Source of the DNA: WTFY01 sp026713925 | Lineage (GTDB): Bacteria; Pseudomonadota; Gammaproteobacteria; UBA4575 | Direction: 5' to 3' | NCBI GenBank assembly: GCA_963662355.1 | Contig: OY759361.1 | Coordinates: 1,674,001 to 1,738,000 of the forward strand | DNA: 64,000 nucleotides | In this document: one piece after another, positions 41,973-51,906 of the stretch | How positions within the stretch are numbered: the stretch's first letter is position 1 | How the letters are laid out: each line of letters begins with the position of its first letter | Position numbers and translations under genes: made by a program | Notes under the pieces: model-generated | What the model saw: only the letters and a program-made list of their open reading frames with translations | The model's database searches: none | Told to the model about the DNA's origin: nothing

Positions 41973-42629
41973 ATGCCACCAGGAAAAGCTGTCCTGTGCT
42001 TTTGCAAATATCCGGAACCGGGTAAAACCAAGTCGCGCCTAGCATCAAGTTTGGGCGAGGAACTAGCTGCAATGATTTCTAAAGTGCTGCTTGAGCATAC
42101 TGTACAAGTAATCTGTGCAAGCAGGTTCAAGCGCGCCTTATATTGTTATCCTGATATTCAGCATGACTTTTTCAAGTATTGCTGCAGCAGATACCATATT
42201 TCCTTATATAATCAGGAGGGGCATGACCTAGGCACCCGAATGTACAATTCGATCCACTTTCACTTGAGTGATAACCGGTATGTCGTTTTAGTGGGCTCCG
42301 ATTGCCCGGAGCTGGAACCGGCTTATATAGACAAGGCATTCTGCTTGCTGGAAGAAGGAAATGATATTGTGCTGGGTCCCACACATGATGGTGGCTATGC
42401 CTTAATCGGTGCAAAAAATATCAATAGATCGATATTTGACAATATTGCCTGGGGTACATGTGAAGTGTTGCACCAAACACAGAGAAATATTCGAAGTCTA
42501 CATTGGAAATCTGCTTGTTTGCCGCAAGTGTGCGACATAGATACTCTATCAGACTACCGCTATTTTCTTGAGCATGAGCGTTATAAACATTTATTTTCTT
42601 CTATTAGCAACTTCACGCTAGCCAAATAA
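41973..42629 (+). CDS. DUF2064 / TIGR04282-like glycosyltransferase
   Basis: 218 residues, starting 3 bp after the preceding gene. The nucleotide-binding start is VLCFCKYPEPGKTKSRLAS, with the catalytic-site-type motifs LVGSDCPELEPAYID and IVLGPTHDGGYALIGAKN. This protein type usually accompanies the TIGR04283 transferase. They probably act on the same glycosylated small molecule or envelope precursor. Substrate is not indicated by the sequence. Confidence 0.88.
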   Translation: MPPGKAVLCFCKYPEPGKTKSRLASSLGEELAAMISKVLLEHTVQVICASRFKRALYCYPDIQHDFFKYCCSRYHISLYNQEGHDLGTRMYNSIHFHLSDNRYVVLVGSDCPELEPAYIDKAFCLLEEGNDIVLGPTHDGGYALIGAKNINRSIFDNIAWGTCEVLHQTQRNIRSLHWKSACLPQVCDIDTLSDYRYFLEHERYKHLFSSISNFTLAK

Positions 42630-42695
42630 CAATAGCCAGCGGTACGGTAACCTTGAAAAATGTCCGAACCGGACCAGCACCTAGGCTAGCTGGCG

Positions 42696-43673
42696 TTAAT
42701 CATGTGCCAGCAGGCTTTCCGCTTCACAAACAACCTCGAGACCTGCACCTTTTTTGCTACTGTATTCACTCAAAAGCCTCCTCCATGCTCTAGCACCTGA
42801 TATACCATTGAATAAGCCGGATACATGGCGGGTCAATATTCTCAAGGGCACACCTTCGTCCAATTGCAGCTGTATATAGCGTTTATATTCACTCAGCACA
42901 TCATGTCGGGAAAGGGTTTCAGAATTAAACATCATGGCATCCACATCAGCCATAAAACATGGATTTTCATAAGCTTCCCTTCCAATCATGACACCATCAA
43001 CTTGCCCTAGGTGACTGAGTATTGTTGTTTTGTGATTTAACCCACCGTTCAAAACAAATCTCAGCTCTGGAAAATCTCTTTTTAGCCGATATACATACTC
43101 ATAACGCAAGGCTGGCACAGTTCTGTTTTTTTTAGGGCTTAAACCGGACAAGAAAGCTTTGCGGGCATGTACAATGAAAGTGGTACAGCCTGAAGAGGCG
43201 ACTGTTTCTACAAAATTATGTAATTCCTGATAGCTGTCATGATTGTCTACCCCGATCCTTGTCTTTACTGTGGCTTCTATGTTGGTTGCAGCCTTTATAG
43301 CTCGAATACAGTCTGCAACTACCTGAGGCTCTAGCATCAAACATGCCCCAAACTTACCGGCCTGTACCCGGTTACTCGGACACCCTACATTAATATTGAT
43401 TTCATCATATTCGTATTCAGCTGCGTATTCGGCACATATCTCCATTTCAGCTACACTGCTCCCTCCTAACTGCAGGGCAACAGGGTGCTCAATTGGGTCT
43501 ATTTTTAACAGTTTTCTATGGTTGCCATGAACCAATGCACCAGTAGCAATCATTTCTGTGTAGAGCACACTGTGTTTTGATAGCAGGCGTGCAAGGTAGC
43601 GAAAGTGGCGGTCCGTGCAATGCATCATGGGTGCAATACACAGGAGGTGTGAATGTTTACTTGGACTACTCAT
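42696..43673 (-). CDS. dusA: tRNA-dihydrouridine synthase A
   Basis: 325 residues from ATG 43673; an in-frame GTG four codons earlier (43685) is possible. FMN enzyme that reduces U20/U20a of tRNA. Signature parts: CIAPMMHCTDRHFRYLARLL, EMIATGALVHGNHRKLL, then the substrate-region motif NVGCPSNRVQAGKFGACLM with the catalytic Cys, KTRIGVDNHDSY and FVLNGGLNHKTTI. It follows the M17 peptidase by about 18 bp on the minus strand, so they may be co-transcribed. Full length and motifs are typical. Confidence 0.95.
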   Translation of the reverse strand: MSSPSKHSHLLCIAPMMHCTDRHFRYLARLLSKHSVLYTEMIATGALVHGNHRKLLKIDPIEHPVALQLGGSSVAEMEICAEYAAEYEYDEININVGCPSNRVQAGKFGACLMLEPQVVADCIRAIKAATNIEATVKTRIGVDNHDSYQELHNFVETVASSGCTTFIVHARKAFLSGLSPKKNRTVPALRYEYVYRLKRDFPELRFVLNGGLNHKTTILSHLGQVDGVMIGREAYENPCFMADVDAMMFNSETLSRHDVLSEYKRYIQLQLDEGVPLRILTRHVSGLFNGISGARAWRRLLSEYSSKKGAGLEVVCEAESLLAHD

Positions 43674-43691
43674 GTAAAGGCTCACAAAATC

Positions 43692-45080
43692 TTAGGAGTA
43701 TCGCTGTTGCAGAAATTTTATTACTGCGCGAAGCCCCATTGCTTCACCGCCCTTGGGGCGCCCTGCCCTGTTTCGAGTGTTCCAAGCCATAATATCAAAA
43801 TGCAGCCAACGCACAGAATCGGGAACAAATTCGTCCAGAAATAATGCAGCCGTTATGGCACCGCCAAACCCGCTTCTTGAGCAGTTTGAAATATCAGCGA
43901 TATTACTGTCCAGCAAATAACGATACGGCTTATGTAATGGTAATTGCCAGACTGGATCATCTACACTGGCTGCTGCAGTTGTTAAACTTTCAGCAACAGC
44001 TGCATCATTCGTAAAAAATACCGGCACTTCAGTTCCTAGAGCCACTCTCGCAGCACCCGTCAATGTTGCAAAATCTATTATTATATCTGGGCTACTTTCT
44101 GCAGCTTTGGAAACAGCATCACACAATATTAAACGCCCCTCTGCATCAGTATCTTCGATTTCAATTGTTTTACCGCATCTCGATGTCAATACATCGCCAG
44201 GCCGATAGGCATTGCCAGATATCGCGTTTTCTGCAGCCGGTATCATCACTTGCAACTGCACGGGCAGCCCGAGTTTCATCACTGCTATGGCAATACCTAT
44301 AGCATGGGCAGCTCCACCCATGTCTTTCTTCATCAAACGCATTCCTTGTGCACTCTTGATATCCAGCCCACCAGTGTCAAAAGTTACACCTTTCCCGATT
44401 AAAACGACCTTGGGGTGATTTTTGTTACCCCAGTTCCATTCAATAAAGCTGGGGGGATGAATGCTTGCTCTGCCTACTGCATGAGTAAGCGGGTAATTTT
44501 CTTCCAGAAGCTTTATACCTGAAACATCTTTCAATTCAATTTCAAACTCTTTAGTGACAGCTTGTATATACTCGTACAGGAGTTGGGGGGACATGTCTGA
44601 TGCGGGGGTGTTGACAAGGTCACGTACTGAAATCACTGCATCTAGCAAGGCCTCAATTTGCACTCTGTCTTTCACACAATCTATGGATAATCTACAGGTT
44701 TTATGATCATCTTTTTTATATCCTGTAAATTTATAAGCACCCATTCCCCATCCAAGCAGACATGGATCCTTATCCAAGAGGTCGGCAGTGTCCCCTATAT
44801 GATAGCGGCCAGCTGGCAAAATATGCGGGCAGTTACCAAGTGTCCAGATTATATTTTCCTGCTCGGCGATTACCAGTACACTGTGCAAGTTGCCAGTTGA
44901 ATCAGGAATGCATAAAGGATAGTTTAGCTCAGCCTTGAAACAGGTTGCTTGCAGCCAGTTTTGTACAAATTTGGCCTGACTACTCTTCCATTTTTCGTAA
45001 TCAGGGCGAAACAGGATGTGAATAGGGGTGCTATCCGGGTCCTCTCCTGTATAAAAGCATTTCATCGAATTTATATTCAC
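43692..45080 (-). CDS. Leucyl aminopeptidase-family (M17) metallopeptidase
   Basis: 462 residues. The two-metal active site is visible in LIGKGVTFDTGGLDIKSAQG (Lys and Asp ligands), MKKDMGGAAHAIG, and IEDTDAEGRLILCDAVSKA (where PepA usually has NTDAEGR; the first Asn is Asp here). DFATLTGAARVALGTE follows. The N-terminal half is the non-catalytic M17 domain. It is smaller than E. coli PepA (503 aa) and more like the PepB-type group. Cytoplasmic; removes N-terminal residues from peptides. It precedes dusA on the same strand. Confidence 0.9.
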   Translation of the reverse strand: MNINSMKCFYTGEDPDSTPIHILFRPDYEKWKSSQAKFVQNWLQATCFKAELNYPLCIPDSTGNLHSVLVIAEQENIIWTLGNCPHILPAGRYHIGDTADLLDKDPCLLGWGMGAYKFTGYKKDDHKTCRLSIDCVKDRVQIEALLDAVISVRDLVNTPASDMSPQLLYEYIQAVTKEFEIELKDVSGIKLLEENYPLTHAVGRASIHPPSFIEWNWGNKNHPKVVLIGKGVTFDTGGLDIKSAQGMRLMKKDMGGAAHAIGIAIAVMKLGLPVQLQVMIPAAENAISGNAYRPGDVLTSRCGKTIEIEDTDAEGRLILCDAVSKAAESSPDIIIDFATLTGAARVALGTEVPVFFTNDAAVAESLTTAAASVDDPVWQLPLHKPYRYLLDSNIADISNCSRSGFGGAITAALFLDEFVPDSVRWLHFDIMAWNTRNRAGRPKGGEAMGLRAVIKFLQQRYS

Positions 45081-45142
45081 TGCCTAGTCCTTCACGGTTT
45101 CAGGTTTTAGTTAAGATTGTAAAGGTCCGTACATTGTAAATC

Positions 45143-46066
45143 ATGACTGAATATGCCTTATCAATACATAGTCTTTGCAAGACTTATCGCAATGGTGTAG
45201 TTGCCCTGGATGACGTGGAGCTGGAAGTGAAGAAAGGTGATTTCTTTGCTTTGCTTGGTCCCAATGGTGCAGGCAAGTCTACCCTGATAGGAATTATCAC
45301 ATCGCTTGTCAGCAAATCTGCAGGCAAAGTCCATGTGATGGGATACGACATTGATTCTCAATTTTCTCAGGCAAAAAGCAAGATTGGAGTAGTTCCCCAA
45401 GACTTCAATTTTAATAAATTTGAGCCCATTTTAGAGATTCTCAAAAACCAAGCTGGCTATTTCGGAATGAATAGACGTGCAGCCCTGCTAGCTGCAGAAG
45501 AATGCCTAGACAAGCTGAGCCTATGGGAAAAACGCAAACACACTCCGAGAGAACTCTCTGGTGGCATGAATCGCAGGCTGCTAATTGCGCGTGCGCTTGT
45601 GCATGACCCTGAGCTGCTTATACTAGATGAGCCGACTGCAGGAGTTGATATTGAGATTCGCAGATCGATATGGAATTTAATGCGCAAGAACAACGAAGAT
45701 GGAAGAACAATAATCTTGACCACTCATTACCTTGAAGAAGCGGAAAATCTGTGCCGCAGCATCGGGATTATAGACCGCGGCAAAATTATTGTGAACACGT
45801 CCATGCGCAAGCTGTTGGAAAAACTGAAAGAAGAAAGCTTTATCCTTTACTTGCAACACCCAATCACCCAACCCCTAGACCTTGAAGATTACAGTTATAA
45901 GGTCATTGACAGTAAAACACTTGAAGTCGCATTGTCACAAAACAAAACACTTCACAGACTGTTTAATATCCTGAGCCGGCAAGCTGTCACAGTTTTGAGC
46001 ATCCGTAACAAGGCGAACCGCCTGGAAGAGTTGTTTCTTACCATGACAGGGCAGAGCTCAGAATAA
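45143..46066 (+). CDS. ABC transporter ATP-binding protein
   Basis: 307 residues. Walker A is LLGPNGAGKSTL (about residues 36-47), the signature motif is RELSGGMNRRLLIARAL and Walker B is LLILDEPTAGVD, with the H-loop in LTTHYLEEAE. It ends with a C-terminal extension used in the ABC-2 type exporter group (YadG-like). It lies 7 bp before the permease gene. Together they form an exporter of unknown substrate. Confidence 0.94.
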   Translation: MTEYALSIHSLCKTYRNGVVALDDVELEVKKGDFFALLGPNGAGKSTLIGIITSLVSKSAGKVHVMGYDIDSQFSQAKSKIGVVPQDFNFNKFEPILEILKNQAGYFGMNRRAALLAAEECLDKLSLWEKRKHTPRELSGGMNRRLLIARALVHDPELLILDEPTAGVDIEIRRSIWNLMRKNNEDGRTIILTTHYLEEAENLCRSIGIIDRGKIIVNTSMRKLLEKLKEESFILYLQHPITQPLDLEDYSYKVIDSKTLEVALSQNKTLHRLFNILSRQAVTVLSIRNKANRLEELFLTMTGQSSE

Positions 46067-46073
46067 GTCCAAC

Positions 46074-46847
46074 ATGAAGCCATCACATCAACTTGTTGCT
46101 TTGCATACTATCCTAGCAAAGGAAATACGCCGGTTTGCAAGAATATGGATGCAGACAATCTTGCCATCAGCTATCACTGTAGCCTTGTATTTTTTAATTA
46201 TGGGAAAGTTTATCGGGTCACGGATTGGCAATGTAGATGGGTATACCTACATTGAATTTATTGCTCCAGGACTGATCATGATGGGCATTATTTCCAACTC
46301 CTACGCAAACTCCGTTTCTTCTTTCTACAGCTCAAAATTTCAACGGCATATAGAGGAAATGCTAGTATCTCCCATGCCAAACTACATCATCGTCCTAGGG
46401 TTCGTTCTGGGTGGAATGGCACGAGGGCTTATTGTGGGTGTGGCTGTGACTCTGACTGCATTGTTTTTCACGCGGCTTGAAATTCAAAGCGTCACTTTGG
46501 TTGTTGTAACTTCCATACTCACTGCGGCGTTGTTTTCAACGGCAGGTCTGATAAACGGGATTTTTGCAAAAAGCTTTGACGATACTTCAATTGTCCCGAC
46601 TTTTGTGCTTACTCCTCTTACGTATCTTGGTGGAATCTTCTTCAGTATCAGCATGCTACCCGACTTTTGGTACAAAGCATCCCAGCTCAACCCTATTCTT
46701 TACATGGTCAACAGTTTCAGAATGGGCATACTGGGTGTTTCAGATGTAGACCTAACCGTTGCAATGTCTGTGATAATCGGACTTTTAGCAGCACTATTCA
46801 TGACATCTCTTTATCTCCTGAACAAGGGCATAGGGATTCGTAATTAA
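46074..46847 (+). CDS. ABC-2 type permease
   Basis: 257 residues with six hydrophobic segments. The amphipathic start EIRRFARIWMQTILPSAITV and the ABC-2 pattern SVSSFYSSKFQRHIEEMLVS, plus FVLTPLTYLGGIFFSISMLP and NPILYMVNSFRMGILG, fit the YadH-type permease. It forms a transporter with the upstream ATPase. Stop at 46847; a short unannotated stretch separates it from the convergent P450. Confidence 0.93.
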   Translation: MKPSHQLVALHTILAKEIRRFARIWMQTILPSAITVALYFLIMGKFIGSRIGNVDGYTYIEFIAPGLIMMGIISNSYANSVSSFYSSKFQRHIEEMLVSPMPNYIIVLGFVLGGMARGLIVGVAVTLTALFFTRLEIQSVTLVVVTSILTAALFSTAGLINGIFAKSFDDTSIVPTFVLTPLTYLGGIFFSISMLPDFWYKASQLNPILYMVNSFRMGILGVSDVDLTVAMSVIIGLLAALFMTSLYLLNKGIGIRN

Positions 46848-46943
46848 TTGAAGATAAGTTGAAGGTTCTATAAACAATGTGCTTAGCTGAGTTGGAGTGA
46901 ACGCATCCAAGTGTTCTGACCCCCACTGCACATTGCTAACGCC

Positions 46944-48302
46944 TCAAGCTGGCAGACGGTTCACATTCATTTTCATCCCGTATTTTGGGCGCATGGTCGT
47001 TGCTGCTTGTGGCTCTACGACATGCCCTGGTACAAGAGACAGCCTATATCGTTGTGCAATCAATGCAACCACTAGCTTACTTTGCATTACCGCCATATAG
47101 GAACCTATACAATTTCTATGTCCAGCAGCAAAAGGAATATATGCAAACCGTGACCGGCCTACAGTGCGCTCTTTATCAAATCGGTTTGGATCAAATCGGT
47201 CCGGGTCTTCCCAGTGCTGTGCAAGGCGATGCGTAACATAGGAAGATATGATGACAGTCGTATCTTTAGGAACCCTATAGCCACCAACAATGTGGTCCTT
47301 CAGGGCAACTCGCGAAAACGAGTGCACCGATGAATACAAACGTAACGATTCCTTGATGACTTTCTCCGTATATTCAAGTTTATTAAGCAGTTCGGGTGTG
47401 GGTGCCTGCTTGCCCAAGACTGCATCGACTTCATCATAAATTCGCTGCTTGACTTCAGAATATTTGTCGATCACGTACATCGTCCAACATAATGAAGTCG
47501 CTGTAGTTTCAAATGCAGTAACAAACAGAGTCAGCATCTGATCTCTAAGGCTACGCCGGTTATGCTTGATCAGTGCTTTCGGATCTCCTTCTGCAAGAAG
47601 ATGTTTCAGGAAGCCAACATCTGTTTGCATGATTTCCGGATATTCATTTAGCAGACCGTAAACACACTGGTTCAAACGATATAAGGCACGTCTGAAATAG
47701 AATGCTTTTTTCAGGTTTTTCAAGTTCAGGAGGCTGCCTTTGAGATCCGTCATTTCAGGCCAGTTCATACGAATATCATCGTATATAGCTGCCACTGTAC
47801 TAGCACGTTGCTGAAAGCCACCACCCATAACCCAAACCCCTGCAAGCAACTGGGTTAGCAAATTAAACTGGTACTCAAGCTCGATTATATCGCCAGCTTC
47901 TGCAGGTTTCTTCCATGTTTCAAGGAACTCAGCTGCTAGCGCCGAAACCCAAGTCAACTGGGCATCCAAAGATTTTGCTGTAAATTTTGGCTGTGCGAAG
48001 GTACGCTGTTGCTTCCAGACATCTCCCTCACTGAGGAGCATGCCCTCTCCTATCACCATACGTACCTGCTTATAGCGAGTATTTTTCTTGTACATATCAT
48101 AATTATCTACAAGTACTTCCTTGATAAGCTTGGGTTCTGAAACTAGGTAGGAATAATACGCACCCATATTGATACGTGCGATCCCTCCATATTCCTGGGC
48201 AACGTTTTCCAGAAATTTCATTGGGTTTTGGCGCATCTCGGGCAGACAGCCCAGCTTGCCTGTGCCTGTTGGACCAGGTGGAAAGGTAGTAGGATCAGGC
48301 AT
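46944..48302 (-). CDS. Cytochrome P450
   Basis: 452 residues. The heme-thiolate loop is FAAGHRNCIGSYMAVM, fitting FxxGxRxCxG. The K-helix ExxR is seen in VIKESLRLYSSV with a PERF-like region DPDRFDPNRF. The I-helix oxygen-binding part is LFVTAFETTATSLCW, in place of the usual AGxxT. N-terminal PPGPTGTGKLG resembles the proline-rich hinge but lacks a long membrane anchor, so the protein is likely soluble or peripheral. No ferredoxin or reductase gene is beside it. Substrate unknown; the size and sequence fit fatty-acid or terpenoid-type oxygenases. Confidence 0.93.
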   Translation of the reverse strand: MPDPTTFPPGPTGTGKLGCLPEMRQNPMKFLENVAQEYGGIARINMGAYYSYLVSEPKLIKEVLVDNYDMYKKNTRYKQVRMVIGEGMLLSEGDVWKQQRTFAQPKFTAKSLDAQLTWVSALAAEFLETWKKPAEAGDIIELEYQFNLLTQLLAGVWVMGGGFQQRASTVAAIYDDIRMNWPEMTDLKGSLLNLKNLKKAFYFRRALYRLNQCVYGLLNEYPEIMQTDVGFLKHLLAEGDPKALIKHNRRSLRDQMLTLFVTAFETTATSLCWTMYVIDKYSEVKQRIYDEVDAVLGKQAPTPELLNKLEYTEKVIKESLRLYSSVHSFSRVALKDHIVGGYRVPKDTTVIISSYVTHRLAQHWEDPDRFDPNRFDKERTVGRSRFAYIPFAAGHRNCIGSYMAVMQSKLVVALIAQRYRLSLVPGHVVEPQAATTMRPKYGMKMNVNRLPA

Positions 48303-48354
48303 TCGAAACTTTGGCTTTAAACTATTTCCTGAGACAAGCTTCGGACTCAGGAAA

Positions 48355-48789
48355 CTAGCTGCTCAGTCTATCTTGTTGCTGGCAATTTTTGTTATTGCAT
48401 ATCCCATAAATGACCAAGGAATGATCGGATATCTGAAAGCCTTTTTCTTCTGCGATTTCTTTTTGCTTAGCCTCAATTGAAGCATCAACGAACTCGACAA
48501 TTTTCCCGCACTTCACGCAAATAAGGTGATCATGATGGTTGCCCCGTTCCAGTTCAAATACCGCTTGCCCTGTTTCAAAATGGTGACGAATCACCAACCC
48601 CGCTCCCTCAAATTGCGTAAGCACCCTGTAAATCGTTGCGAGGCCAATCTCTTCTCCTACTTCAAGCAAAGCCTTATAAATATCTTCAGCACTCAGGTGT
48701 CGCTTTTCGGAATTCTCCAAGAGTTCCAGAATTTTCATTCTAGAAAATGTGACTTTAAGCCCGGCACGCCTGAGATCTTGATTTTCCAT
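48355..48789 (-). CDS. fur: Ferric uptake regulator
   Basis: 144 residues, standard length. The winged-helix DNA-binding domain (LRRAGLKVTFSRMKILELLE, ATIYRVLTQFEGAGLV) precedes the dimerisation domain. Metal-binding residues are visible in HHFETGQAVFELERGNHHDH and the Cys motif LICVKCGKIVEF, with the C-terminal ICNNKNC. It represses iron-uptake genes with Fe2+. The long intergenic region upstream holds a strong terminator. Confidence 0.96.
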   Translation of the reverse strand: MENQDLRRAGLKVTFSRMKILELLENSEKRHLSAEDIYKALLEVGEEIGLATIYRVLTQFEGAGLVIRHHFETGQAVFELERGNHHDHLICVKCGKIVEFVDASIEAKQKEIAEEKGFQISDHSLVIYGICNNKNCQQQDRLSS

Positions 48790-48874
48790 TAACGCCCTCT
48801 GCTGTTTGCAAGATTCTCCTTCGTGAAGAATAAGTTCTTAATTTGTGCCCTTTGCAGTGACAGACGTAGTGTAC

Positions 48875-48911
48875 ATATAAAAAACAAAACCCGCCACGAT
48901 GGACGGGTTGA
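48875..48911 (-). terminator. Minus-strand intrinsic terminator upstream of fur
   Basis: On the minus strand AACCCG-TCCATCGTGG-CGGGTT is followed by TTGTTTTTT. It points away from any annotated upstream gene and sits about 90 bp before the fur ATG. It would end a transcript from the 48.9-49.2 kb region, where I see no gene. Confidence 0.65.
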
Positions 48912-49614
48912 TAGCTGCCTTTCTTTGCGCATCCACTTTAGCTTCTTGTTTTCATTTATAACCCAACTAGAGGAGAAAGGGTTTGCTAAATGTTTCATAC
49001 GCTGGCTGGTGGTCGGTTACAGAAGTAATTTAGATTTATGTTGTTATTGCTCCTTCTGAACTCTCTAGTTTGCTTCTCAGTGCTTCAGAGATTCACGAAA
49101 CCACCGCGTATAAGATATCACATTCCCAAAAAGAGATACACTGCAAATGCAGCAAAATTCTAGACCGTGATTGTTCCAGGAGAAAAAACCAATAATATTC
49201 CATATAATCAGTTACTTATAAAATATTTATTTGATCCTGTGACACATATGGCTAATGTGGCACCGTTTCAAAGACCACTTGCAGATTCAAAAATCCTCTT
49301 GAGCCCTAAACTATACTTTTGTACTGCTCCACATCCAGCATTAGCAGGCATTTTAAATCAATACAGAATCTGACTGCTGCTTCAAAAAATACAACTCATA
49401 GATACTGGCAATCTGCGTTCTAGCAAATTATTGAAGCTGAAAAAGCAGCGAGCATGATCAACATGAAAATATATTAAGCTACCGGTAAATCCTGTATCGG
49501 AAATTGAAAGCAGCAATTAGTCAGATTATGATTGAATTTGAAGACTAGCTTGACACCAATGTCTAACAGGTTTGTTACGCAGAGTCATTCGCTTGACTCG
49601 ATAAGGAGGGCATC
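48912..49614. other. Gene-poor region upstream of norZ
   Basis: About 700 bp without a supportable gene on either strand. It carries the norZ promoter region near its right end (inverted repeat 49582-49599), and a possible untranslated minus-strand transcript ending at the terminator 48875-48911. Confidence 0.45.
49582..49599. promoter_or_regulatory. Inverted repeat just upstream of norZ
   Basis: GAGTCA-TTCGCT-TGACTC, a perfect six-base dyad 16 bp before the start codon and adjoining the ribosome binding site. It could be an operator or a translational stem-loop. It does not match the NorR half-site spacing (GTCA-N3-TGAC), which is N6 here. Confidence 0.4.
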
Positions 49615-51906
49615 TTGAACTACCGTGAGTTTTTCAGCTTCACTCGGCTCTGGACGATGTTCGCAGTCTTGCTTGTTGTCATGTTTGGTATCCTGCTGCT
49701 GGTTGGTGGTCGGACATTCCAGCTAGCACCTCCTGTCCCTAAGGAGGTAGTCGAAATTGACGGTGAAAGATCTTCCGTATTGTTCACGCGTGATGACATT
49801 CACCATGGCCGTGATGTCTGGCGACGACTTGGCGGGATGGAGCTGGGTTCGGTTTGGGGTCATGGAAGCTATTTGGCACCAGACTGGACTGCCGACCTGC
49901 TGCATCGTGAGGCAACGGCAATACTTGATGCTGATGGAGGCTTTGACACACTTTCTGAGCCGGAACAGGCTGCAAGAATTGCCACACTTGCTACAAGCAT
50001 ACGCATCAACACCTACAATCCCGAGACTGGTCAGATCCTCGTCTCTGGCACGCGTGCTGATGCTATAGACGCTGTCACCTCGCATTACACGGCGCTCTTT
50101 GGGGGCACTGGGGATGGACCTGATGCTGAAAATCTGCGTGAGGCGTACGCGATCCCTAACCAGCCACTCGGTGAAGAGCCAGATGAAGATATACGGGCGC
50201 TTGTAGCATGGTGGTGGTGGACTTCATGGGCTGCTTCGACATTACGGCCCGACGATACAGTCACCTACACAAACAACTGGCCACATGAACCGCTTGTCGG
50301 TAACCGGCCAAGCGGCTCGACATTTATCTGGTCCTTCATATCCGTAGTGCTACTGATTGCCGGTATTGGTGCGCTGTGCTGGTTTTTTCTGCGCGAACGT
50401 GACGAATGGCAAAGGGACATCGAACCTCTTGATGGCTATCCAGGCAACAACCCCATGGATGAAGTACAAGCAACGTCCTCAATGAAAGGTGTCATCAAAT
50501 ACATCTGGATTGTAGGTATATTGCTTGGTCTTCAAATTGTTTTAGGTGCAGTGACTGCTCATTATGCTGTGGAGGGGCATGATTTCTATGGGATTCCATT
50601 GTCCGAATTTGCACCCTATGCACTCACCAGAACCTGGCATGTACAGCTTGCTGTTCTCTGGATTGCCACGGCCTGGCTAGGAGCAGGTCTGTACCTCGCC
50701 CCTATGATAGCCGGCACTGAACCGCCATTGCAGCGCCTTGGCGTGGATGTCCTCTGGGTTGCCCTGGTGATTGCAGTCCTTGGCTCGCTTGCTGGCGAAT
50801 GGCTTACCCTAACCGGGCGAATGACTGATCCTTCTTTGGTTTACTGGTTTGGTCACCAGGGTTATGAGTTCCTTGACATGGGACGCTTCTGGCAGGTACT
50901 GATCTTTGCAGGCCTGCTTATTTGGCTGATTTTAATGATGCGGTGCCTGCTTCCTGCAATTCGCAGATCGGGGCCAGACAAGCATCTGTTGATATTGCTG
51001 CTGTTCTCATCAGCCGGGATTGGCCTGCTGTTTGGTGCCGGCCTCCTTTACGAGCGTGACACACATCTCACCATAGCCGAGTACTGGCGATGGTGGGTGG
51101 TGCATCTCTGGGTTGAGGGAGTGTTCGAGGTTTTTGCGACTGCCTGGGTAGCTTGGGCATTCGTCCACATGAGATTGCTAAGACCTTCAGCTGCTGCCAT
51201 TTATGTTATGTTTTCTGCCATGATCTTTTTAGGTGGTGGAGTACTTGGTACATTCCACCACCTGTACTTTTCAGGTACACCTGAACCTGTCCTCGCGCTT
51301 GGCGCCGTGTTTTCGGCGCTTGAGGTGATTCCGCTAGCACTGATCGCCTTTGAGGCTCATGATCACTGGCGCGCGGAACGACATGCCCCATGGGTGCAAC
51401 GCTATCACCTGCCACTGATGTTTTTTCTTGCGGTTGCCTTCTGGAATCTTGTCGGTGCAGGGGTACTCGGTTTTCTGATCAACCCGCCGCTTTCACTTTA
51501 CTACCTGCAGGGTTTGCTAACCACACCGGCCCATGGCCATGCCGCGTTGTTTGGTGTTTACGGCATGCTAGGTATTGGTCTCCTGCTCCTATGCCGTCGC
51601 GACCTGCCACAGGCGACAGGCACATGGTCCGATCAAACCTTGAAATGGGTATTTTGGCTTTTCAACGGCGGACTTGCCCTCATGGTATTTGGTTCATTGC
51701 TGCCACAAGGAATCATTCAAGGACTGGTTTCGTTTGATCGCAGCTATTGGCATGCGCGTGCGCCCGAACTTCTGCATTCACCCCTCATGGAATCACTGGT
51801 CTGGCTGCGAGTACCAGGAGACATAGTATTTGCACTAGGAGCATTGCTGCTGCTAATTTTTCTGGTGCGGCTTGAAATTGGCTCTCGTACACAAGGGGAC
51901 TCATAA
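49615..51906 (+). CDS. norZ: Quinol-dependent nitric oxide reductase
   Basis: 763 residues from TTG 49615, supported by AAGGAGGG six bases upstream. The N-terminal periplasmic extension (about 30-220) replaces NorC, and about 14 membrane helices follow. NorB-like segments include the HVQLAVLWIATAWLGAG region, the metal-ligand region HLWVEGVFEVFATAWV and GTFHHLYFSGTPE, and GHAALFGVYGMLGIG. It reduces NO to N2O with quinol electrons and needs no cytochrome c. No NorR, NorQ or NorD lies beside it. It could serve NO detoxification or a partial denitrification; neither is settled here. Confidence 0.95.
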   Translation: MNYREFFSFTRLWTMFAVLLVVMFGILLLVGGRTFQLAPPVPKEVVEIDGERSSVLFTRDDIHHGRDVWRRLGGMELGSVWGHGSYLAPDWTADLLHREATAILDADGGFDTLSEPEQAARIATLATSIRINTYNPETGQILVSGTRADAIDAVTSHYTALFGGTGDGPDAENLREAYAIPNQPLGEEPDEDIRALVAWWWWTSWAASTLRPDDTVTYTNNWPHEPLVGNRPSGSTFIWSFISVVLLIAGIGALCWFFLRERDEWQRDIEPLDGYPGNNPMDEVQATSSMKGVIKYIWIVGILLGLQIVLGAVTAHYAVEGHDFYGIPLSEFAPYALTRTWHVQLAVLWIATAWLGAGLYLAPMIAGTEPPLQRLGVDVLWVALVIAVLGSLAGEWLTLTGRMTDPSLVYWFGHQGYEFLDMGRFWQVLIFAGLLIWLILMMRCLLPAIRRSGPDKHLLILLLFSSAGIGLLFGAGLLYERDTHLTIAEYWRWWVVHLWVEGVFEVFATAWVAWAFVHMRLLRPSAAAIYVMFSAMIFLGGGVLGTFHHLYFSGTPEPVLALGAVFSALEVIPLALIAFEAHDHWRAERHAPWVQRYHLPLMFFLAVAFWNLVGAGVLGFLINPPLSLYYLQGLLTTPAHGHAALFGVYGMLGIGLLLLCRRDLPQATGTWSDQTLKWVFWLFNGGLALMVFGSLLPQGIIQGLVSFDRSYWHARAPELLHSPLMESLVWLRVPGDIVFALGALLLLIFLVRLEIGSRTQGDS

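Noticed and set aside
49582..49599. NorR operator upstream of norZ
   Set aside because: The GTCA and TGAC half-sites are six bases apart instead of three, and no norR is nearby.
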